From the NCBI GenBank assembly GCA_052148155.1, contig JBKQIY010000076.1, positions 1-23,280 of the forward strand: a DNA stretch of 23,280 nucleotides, in the 5' to 3' direction. Of the stretch, positions 1-6,031 are shown one piece after another. The stretch is from JBBQER01 sp052148155. GTDB lineage: Bacteria > Actinomycetota > Acidimicrobiia > IMCC26256 > PALSA-610. The position numbers and the translations under genes are program-made. Position 1 is the stretch's first letter. Every line of letters starts with the position of its first letter. Under the pieces are notes generated by a model. It had not been told where the DNA came from. It did not search any database and was given only the letters and a program-made list of their open reading frames with translations.

Positions 1-324
1 GATGATTGTCAGGCCCGCCAGCGCACGCATCACTGGGACGCTACGACGCGTCAAACGTCACGGCCGTCCCGGTACCGGCCGGTGAGCTGCCCGACCGGTC
101 CTCGCGGCAGGCAGACCGGCTCAGCAAGGCTCCGGGCGTGCCGGCATTCCGCCGCGGAGCACGCCGCAGCGTCGTGGCGGCGGCGATCGAACAACCGTCG
201 ACGTGGTCGGCAGTCAGCGGGCGCGCCAGGTTGTGGTCGAAGGTGATCGCGCCGACGTCGTCGGCCGTTTCGTGGCCCCACATCGGACCAGCGCAACGGG
301 GTGTGTTCGAACGGCGGGGTTTGG
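1..324. other. No supportable gene at left edge
   Basis: Open frames exist on both strands, but none shows a recognisable domain, a convincing ribosome binding site or a hydrophobic signature. High GC alone explains their length. One minus-strand frame over about 50-300 reads somewhat protein-like but has no start context. It could be a decayed fragment. I call nothing here. Confidence 0.5.
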
Positions 325-519
325 TTACCAGAGATGGCCGCATGACTTGCAATGAAACTGCGCTCGTGTGCTGCGACTGAACAGAAGTCGGCCGACGATC
401 CCGGACGCGAAACGCTCCGTGTGGGTGAGCCGGTGCACGGACGGTTTCCGACACGTCGGACACGACAGTCCGTTCACATACAGGCGAGATCGTCGTGGCG
501 TCACGGTTTGAGGGTGCAC
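325..519 (-). CDS. Small zinc-ribbon protein (putative)
   Basis: This is a 64-aa ORF (GTG at 519), or 50 aa if the GTG at 477 is used. It has a CPTC knuckle at residues 20-23 and a second knuckle, CKSC, at 57-60, followed at once by GHLW and the TAA stop. Two CxxC pairs about 35 residues apart with a terminal aromatic are typical of small single-zinc-ribbon proteins found widely in bacteria. The middle part, an ERFASG-like stretch then basic and hydrophobic residues, also fits them. Neither start has a clear Shine-Dalgarno. The function is unknown, and the ORF is short enough to be fortuitous, but two correctly spaced CxxC motifs in one frame are unlikely by chance. It lies downstream of the lipoprotein gene on the same strand. 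Confidence 0.45.
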   Translation of the reverse strand: MHPQTVTPRRSRLYVNGLSCPTCRKPSVHRLTHTERFASGIVGRLLFSRSTRAQFHCKSCGHLW

Positions 520-771
520 CAGATCGGGCGGTGCAGACGCACGGTAGCTGAGCGAGATCGTCGGCGCGACCGAAGACCGAAGCGCTGCATGCGGGCTTGT
601 TGTCGCGCCAGCTCAGCAGTTGACGTGTCGTCGCACCGATATTCGAAAACGGGATGTCGGTCCGTCGACGGCGAACGATCGCCGCCGAGTTGGGCGTCGC
701 GTCGTTGGCGCTCCGGTCGCGTGTGTGCGGGCCGTGTCCGACACCTTCAGCTGGCCTCGACGCGCCTGCCG
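520..771. other. Intergenic, nothing recognised
   Basis: About 250 nt between the small zinc-ribbon ORF and the 3' end of the lipoprotein gene. No hairpin followed by a T-run and no conserved ORF is visible. Confidence 0.4.
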
Positions 772-1689
772 TTATCCGTTGCTGGCTGCGCTCGACGATG
801 CCTGGCTCGGTGTCGGTGTTTCCCATGCGTTGCCGCCGAGACGGCCGCCCAGTTCGGGGCATTCGCCGTTGAACACTCCCCACGAGCATTCGAAGCCGGG
901 TACGACCCAGGCGTGCAACATCCACACGTCGAGGAGCAGGGCTTTGTGTCCGCCGGCTGCGGCGCATTGTGCTGGCGTGTCGATCTCTCCGCCGACGACA
1001 AAGTCGCCGCGCATGCAGAGTCCGCCGTTGGCGTTGTGTTGATGCCAGTGGGCGTTCGGTCCGGCGAAACCGGTCGGTGGGCCGCCCGGGTGGTAGACGA
1101 GATAGCTCAACCCGACGATTTTCGAGTCGGGGGTCGTGCCGTCGTAGAGCAACTCGGCCGGCGTCGAAGGATTGAACGAGCCAGCCAGACTGACGTTGGT
1201 GTAGTGGGCGCCGATGCATGGGACGTACACCGTCGACTGGGCGTATCCGGCCGCGAGGGCGGTTGCGACCGTCGGGTAGCGTGCCGCCGCGGCGCGTGCC
1301 TGTGTCATCTGGACTTGTAACTCGAGGCGTTGGGCGTGGGTGAGCGGATATTGCTCGACCATCCCGCGGGGGCCGTGCTCGGCGACGAGGACACTGACAT
1401 CGTTTTCGGCTCCGCCGGTTCCGGCGCCGACCTCACCGGGCGACGCGGGCGTCGGCGCAGCTATCTCGCACGGCGACGTGCCCGTCGCGGTTCCGGTGAT
1501 CACCTTCAGCTGACCGACCGTCTCGATTGCGGGCGCAGTCGTCGGCGGGGTCGTCGGCGTCGACGTGGGCTTGGACGTCGACTTCGGAGCGCTGGCCTTC
1601 GCTGCCGAACTCGAACAACCGCCGATCACGAGCGCGAGCACGGCAAGACAAGCGACCGCGGACGCGGCATGTACCTTCGACCGGTTCAC
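772..1689 (-). CDS. Secreted lipoprotein of unknown function, His/Cys-rich
   Basis: This is a 305-aa protein. The start is the GTG at 1689, because GGAGGGGG lies about 6 nt upstream; the in-frame ATG at 1704 overlaps that Shine-Dalgarno and is less likely. The N-terminus is a short basic segment, a hydrophobic core, and a lipobox ending in Cys25 (VIGGC). A Ser/Thr/Pro/Ala/Lys-rich linker runs to about residue 60. The folded part, about 115-285, carries GAHY (160-163), HWHQH (214-218), WMLHAWVVPG (256-265) and cysteines 158, 225, 242, 268 and 277. I recall this pattern from an uncharacterised actinobacterial exported family. The clustered His and Cys suggest metal binding or disulfides outside the membrane, but no activity is known to me. 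It is monocistronic. If the tRNA-Val scar at 2221-2264 marks the end of an island, this gene is near that end, inside the island. Confidence 0.8.
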   Translation of the reverse strand: MNRSKVHAASAVACLAVLALVIGGCSSSAAKASAPKSTSKPTSTPTTPPTTAPAIETVGQLKVITGTATGTSPCEIAAPTPASPGEVGAGTGGAENDVSVLVAEHGPRGMVEQYPLTHAQRLELQVQMTQARAAAARYPTVATALAAGYAQSTVYVPCIGAHYTNVSLAGSFNPSTPAELLYDGTTPDSKIVGLSYLVYHPGGPPTGFAGPNAHWHQHNANGGLCMRGDFVVGGEIDTPAQCAAAGGHKALLLDVWMLHAWVVPGFECSWGVFNGECPELGGRLGGNAWETPTPSQASSSAASNG

Positions 1690-1869
1690 GGCAACCCCCT
1701 CCATCGTTCGCGTTTGATCGTACGCCGGTCGGGACAGCTCGGCACGCGCGCGCCCGTCGCTCGGGGTCCTTGCCGGCACTGTCGCATGGCGGCCCGCCGG
1801 CGTTTCCGGCGTGCGCGAGGCGCCGGATGGTTGCGGTGTTCCAGCACCGGAGCGGCATCGGCCGGACAT

Positions 1870-2220
1870 TTCACCCCAGGGAAGCGGTCTGGCGGGCCGA
1901 CGTCGTGACCGAGGGGTGTGCGTTGCGACGTCGTGGGCGGCGCGGGTTGGTCGAGGGTGGCCGGTGCCGTCGGGACGGCAAGCGGCATGACCGCCAGAGC
2001 CGAGACGAATCTGTGCGCCGGCCTACCGCCGCGTCGAGTCGGTCTATGTCGTGGGCTGTGGCGGTCCGGCGGACGAGCTGGGTGTGGGAAGCGTTGGTCG
2101 CCAGGCGCAGTCGTGAGCGCCGCGATCTTGGTGGTTGCGCTGGTTGGTGACCGGTACGAAGCGTTTGGAGAGATCCGCGCCGTATGCGTCGCGCAATCCG
2201 AACCGACTCGAGGTTGTGGT
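1870..2220. other. Non-coding stretch upstream of tRNA fragment
   Basis: No ORF with domain signatures. This is presumed to be the terminal part of an integrated element whose edge is the tRNA scar that follows. A TACGAT -10-like hexamer lies just upstream of the lipoprotein start, near 1717-1722 on the minus strand, without a convincing -35. Confidence 0.35.
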
Positions 2221-2264
2221 CTTACAAGCAGGAAGTCGGCGGTTCGAGCCCGCCAGCGCCCACC
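2221..2264 (+). repeat. tRNA-Val(TAC) 3' fragment, candidate attachment site
   Basis: The 44 nt read exactly as the 3' part of a valine tRNA. The order is anticodon loop CTTACAA (anticodon TAC), 3' anticodon strand GCAGG, variable loop AAGTC, T-stem GGCGG, T-loop TTCGAGC, T-stem CCGCC, then acceptor strand AGCGCCC, discriminator A and CC. The sequence upstream of 2221 does not supply the partner strand CCTGC, a D-arm or the 5' acceptor GGGCGCT. This is therefore a fragment and not a gene. Truncation inside the anticodon loop is the typical crossover position for tyrosine-recombinase elements that integrate into tRNA 3' ends. The polarity predicts that the element lies to the left of the fragment and that the intact tRNA is outside the window. 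Confidence 0.72.
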
Positions 2265-2290
2265 GAAAAGTCCTGGTCAAGGGCCCTTTC

Positions 2291-2422
2291 GACCGCTCAG
2301 GCCGTCTGCGCGACGCGCGCATCCAAGAATCCATTCAACAAATCACGGTCCCCCGGGCTCGTCATGGTCGTCATCGTGACGAAGACGGCGAGGTATGACG
2401 AGACGTGAAGCGTTTTCGGGAA
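2291..2422. repeat. Diverged direct repeat, copy A
   Basis: This stretch is similar, with small indels, to 5673-5790. Shared blocks in order are ACCGCTCAGGCC, ATCCAAGA, GGGCT(C/T)GTCATG and an exact 18-mer at 2368-2385, then GACGT..GAAG and a CGGGA block. Similarity may continue weakly to about 2480. On the minus strand both copies can be read as fragments of a similar peptide (FVTMT.MTSP), so they may be remains of a duplicated gene end. Confidence 0.6.
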
Positions 2423-2667
2423 GGAAATCAGGCAGGAGGTCAACGGTTTGCACGCGGCCGCGCCGAAGTTGTTCGTTCGGCTGCTTCTTCGCATCTGAGA
2501 GCGAACGATGTGCAACTCCGGGAGTTCAATGTCGTTGTCGGTCGAGAGTCGCCATGAGCGGGTCGAGCGTTCGCGCGTGACGCGTTCAGGACTGAGCCAG
2601 ACCTTGTGCGTGCGAGGGGGTCGCAGGGTTTGTGTTGCGACGTTTGCCCGCGACCGGTCTGGCGCGG
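2423..2667. other. Intergenic, 3' of DUF6398 gene
   Basis: No supported gene. The minus-strand frame running through here from 2674 to 2297 has no domain signature. Part of it resembles the region next to repeat copy B at the peptide level, which suggests a decayed duplicate and not a live gene. Confidence 0.35.
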
Positions 2668-4377
2668 TCACCACATACGCAACTCGGCTCTCGTGTACTC
2701 GCTGGGCGATGGGAACCCGTCAAGCTTGCACAGTGACCGGATCTCGCGGGCTTTGTTGACGATCGCCGAGTGCGATCCGTCGAAGTGGCTCGTGAGCTCG
2801 GTCGCCGACAATGCGGGCTTGGAGCTGTTGTCGAACAGCCAGTTGATCTGCGCGAGCGCGTAGAGAATCGCGCCAGCCCAGATGCTCGGGCGTCCCCGTG
2901 TGAGCGGTGTGGGACGCTTGCGTCCGAGTGCTGCCGTCAACCGACGTGCGAGTGTCACATACTCCTCATCGAGTGATTCGTCGCACAGCGACTCGATCTC
3001 CGCGAGGATCTCCTCGAGGAGGGGGCGCAGTCCGGACGGGATGCTGTGCCAGTTCATCGGCTCGGGGTGATCAACGGAAGCGAGCGTGTTGTGCTGCTCG
3101 ATGAATCGAGTGAGTGACTCGGAGTCGGTTGGGTCGACGCCTGCGATCAGCGCTGCCATGATCAACTGCTTCCCGGGGCCCCAGTCGTGTTCTTCGCCCA
3201 GCGCAGCGCGGTACTCGTCGGCGATGTCGTCGATCGCGCAAAGCGTGTCCGTGAGGTAACGGTCGCCCCAACCCTTTTCCCGATGCGCGAACGGTACGAA
3301 GGCGCGGAGAAACGTGGGAACCTGGTCGAGGCGGTCAGGGGGCGCGGCGACCTTGCGCGGGACCCACATGAGGAACGATTCGACCACTGATGGAGTCCAT
3401 CGCGTCGGGTCGCCACCCGCGAAGTCCGCCGCGAAATCAATGGCGAGACGCGCAATGAAACGGAGCTGGTCGTCATCGAAGGGCGGGGCTGAGTCTCGCA
3501 GCGGCATCGCTTCGGGGCATGCCAGGAAACGCTCGACCAGCCGTCCCCGCTCGTTTTCGGTGAGTGGCTCGGCGTCGGGAAGCTCGTACCCTTCGTCGGG
3601 GATGACGGCCACGTAGTGATCGAGCAGCAGGCGATCAGTCGCGAAGTCCTCGGTAATCGGTGCGGCGAGCGTGTGGTCGGTGATCCACAACGCATGGGTG
3701 AGGCGTGCCTTGGCTTCGGCCAATGGCATTGGCCGTGTTGTCATGCTCCCGTCGCCACCGAGGAAGAGTCGTTGGTACTCGTCGGCGTCGGGGAACGCGA
3801 CGATGTCCTTGGCCATTCCGCCGAGGATGACGTCGACGTACACGCCGAGGAGGTGCGCGGTGCTCGCGTGGGGATAACGCAGCCGCAGGCAGATGTTGTA
3901 ACCGTCTCCGGTGGGATGTTCGAAGACCTGCGCTGATTCAACTTTGGCACGCCCAACCGAGTCGGACCAACGCGGTGCCGTCACTCGCGTACCGACGGCA
4001 CTGCACACCTGAGCCGCGAGTTCTGCGCTCGCTCCTGGCGCGAGGACCGCGAACAGCCTGAGCGCGTCGACGGCCAGACGGGCTCCGCGGGAGGCGTGCT
4101 CAGCAAGGAAACCGCTAATGGAATCGACCATGTCCGGCTCGTCGCTCTCCGCGAGCGCGGAGAGTACGAACGATCCGAAGAGCTCCACCTCCAACGGCGA
4201 AGCGAACCTCATATCGTCGAGTGGTCCGAGCAGCTCATCGAGCACCGACAATCCAGGCAGCTCCACGGGCCCGGAATCGATGTCCGAACCGGATGGACGG
4301 GTTCGGGGAGGCAGCGTCGCAGGACCACCGCCCGGGCTCGCCTGGTGTCGGCGCTTGCCCTGGCGTGGCGGCGACAT
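2668..4377 (-). CDS. DUF6398-domain protein, unknown function
   Basis: A 569-aa protein from the ATG at 4377. A GTG 12 nt upstream at 4389 is an alternative, and neither start has a strong Shine-Dalgarno. The first 20 residues are basic and Pro/Gly-rich. Most of the protein is acidic and helical with no membrane segment. The last 90 residues or so match what I recall of DUF6398: a helical lead-in (YVTLARRLTAALGRKRP), GRPSIWAGAILYAL, a conserved INWLFD, and a helix-turn-helix-like tail (FDGSHSAIVNKAREI) that looks capable of binding nucleic acid. The family is common in accessory regions, and its role is unknown to me. The gene stands alone between the tRNA-Val scar and a divergent toxin-antitoxin pair. 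Confidence 0.8.
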   Translation of the reverse strand: MSPPRQGKRRHQASPGGGPATLPPRTRPSGSDIDSGPVELPGLSVLDELLGPLDDMRFASPLEVELFGSFVLSALAESDEPDMVDSISGFLAEHASRGARLAVDALRLFAVLAPGASAELAAQVCSAVGTRVTAPRWSDSVGRAKVESAQVFEHPTGDGYNICLRLRYPHASTAHLLGVYVDVILGGMAKDIVAFPDADEYQRLFLGGDGSMTTRPMPLAEAKARLTHALWITDHTLAAPITEDFATDRLLLDHYVAVIPDEGYELPDAEPLTENERGRLVERFLACPEAMPLRDSAPPFDDDQLRFIARLAIDFAADFAGGDPTRWTPSVVESFLMWVPRKVAAPPDRLDQVPTFLRAFVPFAHREKGWGDRYLTDTLCAIDDIADEYRAALGEEHDWGPGKQLIMAALIAGVDPTDSESLTRFIEQHNTLASVDHPEPMNWHSIPSGLRPLLEEILAEIESLCDESLDEEYVTLARRLTAALGRKRPTPLTRGRPSIWAGAILYALAQINWLFDNSSKPALSATELTSHFDGSHSAIVNKAREIRSLCKLDGFPSPSEYTRAELRMW

Positions 4378-4389
4378 CACCCTGGACAC

Positions 4390-4617
4390 TACCGAATCCG
4401 GGCTCTCCGTCCATGGGCCGCGCGCGAACGTTAGGGATGCCGGACGGCGGCGATTATGCGCCGCCCGCGCTTGCGGAGGCCTGGTCAGCGACGGACGGAC
4501 AGGACTTTCTACCTGCGGGTCCGAATATCGGCCCAGGCATTTCGAGCAGCTGTGTCGCGTGGGTGCGAGCCGGGCGGTTCGGATGCGTTCTCGGTGCCAA
4601 CAGGTTCCGTCGGAACG
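4390..4617. other. Divergent intergenic region
   Basis: About 230 nt between the DUF6398 gene and the toxin-antitoxin promoter. Open plus-strand frames cross it but show no domain. No clear promoter for the minus-strand gene was found. Confidence 0.35.
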
Positions 4618-4652
4618 TTGTCCGGTTGTAGCACGCGTGCTACAGTCAGGTC
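4618..4652 (+). promoter_or_regulatory. Leaderless promoter with 18-bp palindromic operator for TA pair
   Basis: A -35 TTGTCC (4618-4623), a 17-nt spacer and a -10 TACAGT (4641-4646) are followed 6 nt later by the antitoxin GTG at 4653. No Shine-Dalgarno fits between them, so the transcript probably starts at the GTG (leaderless, common in actinobacteria). The perfect palindrome TGTAGCACGCGTGCTACA (4627-4644) fills the spacer and overlaps the -10. That is the position expected for autorepression by the antitoxin or the toxin-antitoxin complex. Confidence 0.75.
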
Positions 4653-4907
4653 GTGGCTAGGGAGATCACCCAACGCGAGCTTCGGAACGACAGTGGCGAC
4701 ATCATGCGCGGGCTTGATCGGGGTGAGAGCTACGTCGTGACTCGAAATGGCGTGCCGGTCGGTGAGTTGCGGCCGGTCCGTCGCGGCCGATTCGTTGCGG
4801 CTGACGTTGTCATTGGTGCGTTCGCCGCGTCAGCGCCAACCGATGCCCGTCGGTTCCGTGCAGATGTCGACCGCGGAATCGACCAGGATCCGACACCCCG
4901 TGGCTGA
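4653..4907 (+). CDS. vapB: Phd/YefM-type antitoxin
   Basis: An 84-aa protein with the prevent-host-death fold pattern. It has an N-terminal AREITQREL strand/helix, SGDIMRGLDRGESYVVTRNG (residues 14-33) and VPVGELRPV, followed by a charged C-terminus expected to bind and neutralise the toxin. The GTG start has no Shine-Dalgarno and sits at the predicted transcription start. Its stop overlaps the toxin start by 8 nt (GTG at 4900), so the pair is translationally coupled with the antitoxin first. The protein is expected to bind the palindrome at 4627-4644. The family is Phd-like; the symbol is by partnership with a PIN toxin. Confidence 0.85.
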   Translation: MAREITQRELRNDSGDIMRGLDRGESYVVTRNGVPVGELRPVRRGRFVAADVVIGAFAASAPTDARRFRADVDRGIDQDPTPRG

Positions 4908-5307
4908 GGGTCACGCGAAGGGGTTGGTTGACACGTCGGTGGTCATCGATCTCGATCGCCTCGCCGACGCGAACCTGCCGGCCGAGATCGCGATCAGCGC
5001 GATCACGCTTGCCGAGCTCGCCGCCGGTCCCCATGCGACCCGAGATCCCGAAGAGCGCGCCGCGCGTCAGGAACGTTTGCAGCGGGTGGAAGCGACCTTC
5101 GATCCACTGCCCTTCGACGATGAGGCTGCTCGCGCGTATGGACGGATCTACGCAGCGGTGGTCGCGGCCGGGCGGAAGGCTCCAGGTCCGCGAGCGCTCG
5201 ATCTGCAGATCGCGTCGATCGCGCTGGCGAGCGGGTTGCCGTTGTACACGCGTAATCCCAAGGATCTGCGTGCGGTCGAGCACTTGATCGAGATCATCGC
5301 CGTCTGA
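4900..5307 (+). CDS. vapC: PIN-domain toxin, VapC family
   Basis: A 135-aa protein with the four acidic positions of a PIN ribonuclease: Asp11 in LVDTSVVIDL, Glu39 in ITLAEL, Asp101 in RALDLQIASIA, and Asp122 in YTRNPKDL. PIN toxins of this type cleave RNA (tRNA or rRNA sites) with Mg2+ and arrest growth when the antitoxin is degraded. The start is the GTG overlapping the antitoxin stop; CAGGA lies about 11-15 nt upstream. Length and motif spacing are normal for VapC, so the gene looks intact. The RNA target cannot be read from the sequence. Confidence 0.88.
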   Translation: MAEGHAKGLVDTSVVIDLDRLADANLPAEIAISAITLAELAAGPHATRDPEERAARQERLQRVEATFDPLPFDDEAARAYGRIYAAVVAAGRKAPGPRALDLQIASIALASGLPLYTRNPKDLRAVEHLIEIIAV

Positions 5308-5373
5308 TCTTGTGGACTGTACGCGACGCCGGAGATCTCTTGCATCGTCGACCTCGCGCCGAACACCACGACG

Positions 5374-5408
5374 GTCAACACTGCCAAACGAATTGTCAAC
5401 ACCGCCCA
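5374..5408. repeat. Two GTCAACAC repeats 21 bp apart, possible IS end
   Basis: GTCAACACTGCCAA (5374-5387) and GTCAACACCGCCCA (5395-5408) are direct repeats with an offset of 21 bp. Read on the minus strand they become GGCGGTGTTGAC and GGCAGTGTTGAC. These resemble the multiply repeated GTTGAC motifs at the ends of IS21-like elements in actinobacteria. No transposase is nearby, so this would be a solo end or a regulatory site by coincidence. Confidence 0.35.
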
Positions 5409-5672
5409 GAGTCTGGCGCGGGTGGCCGATTATTGACGGCCCAACGCCTGACAAGCGCAGAGTATGACGATTGGCAGCGCACGCCGACCCAGGCGGCCGA
5501 GCACCGGCCTCAACTTGGATCGGTGAACGCCGTGTCTCATTGTTTGGGAGTACGTCGGTCGCAACGGCCGCAGCCGAGTGAGACGAGCGGCAGAGTCCAG
5601 CGTGAGAGTGCGGATCGATGTCTAGCGTTGATGTTCGAGCTGAGTGGGTGTCGGACCCGCCGCATTCCGTCC

Positions 5673-5790
5673 ACCGCTCAGGCCTCGTCGAGGGGCCGCG
5701 ATCCAAGAGTCACTGGTCGTCAGGGCTTGTCATGCTCGTCATCGTGACGAAGATGCGCAGGTCAGGCGACGTCTGAAGTGATTCCGGGAC
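5673..5790. repeat. Diverged direct repeat, copy B
   Basis: The partner of 2291-2422. The longest exact block is 18 nt (5736-5753 against 2368-2385). This copy lacks about 16 nt that copy A has near 2330-2345. The pair is in direct orientation and encloses the DUF6398 gene and the toxin-antitoxin genes. Confidence 0.6.
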
Positions 5791-6031
5791 CTCTTGGCGG
5801 CAAGAGCGCATCGAACGTCGCTCCGGCGTTGTTCCGCCGGACCGGCATCAACGGCGTCGCCGACTTCGCGTGGGTTGGTTCGGCTCGCAGATCGTGGAGC
5901 ACCGCCCGCCAAGACGACGGAACTGAAACGCACTGGTCTGTCGGTCGAGCCTCGTCCGTTTCCCTCACCAGGTGAGTCGCGTGTCCTGACGTTGCGGGAC
6001 GGACACGTGTCGTCGGGGCGTGCGTTCGCGC

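Larger units (their letters stand above)
5308..6031. other. Decayed, gene-free region with repeat remnants
   Basis: More than 700 nt between the toxin gene and the 3' end of the tad operon carry no convincing gene. The stretch holds a two-copy 21-bp spaced repeat (5374-5408), the diverged repeat copy B (5673-5790) and a 10-bp palindrome GACACGTGTC at 6002-6011. A minus-strand frame at 5762-5968 contains a short peptide block (RNNAGATFDALL) weakly like one near repeat copy A, consistent with gene remnants. Confidence 0.45.

Noticed and set aside
41..1219. Long minus-strand frame (392 codons) over the left edge
   Set aside because: More than a third overlaps the real lipoprotein gene in another frame. 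The rest is Arg-rich with no motif, and it has no start context.
2185..2264. A complete tRNA-Val gene
   Set aside because: No D-arm, no 5' acceptor strand and no 5' anticodon-stem partner lie upstream of 2221. Only the 3' part is present.
6002..6011. GACACGTGTC palindrome as terminator of the tad operon
   Set aside because: A 10-bp self-complementary site without loop or T-run cannot form a useful terminator hairpin.
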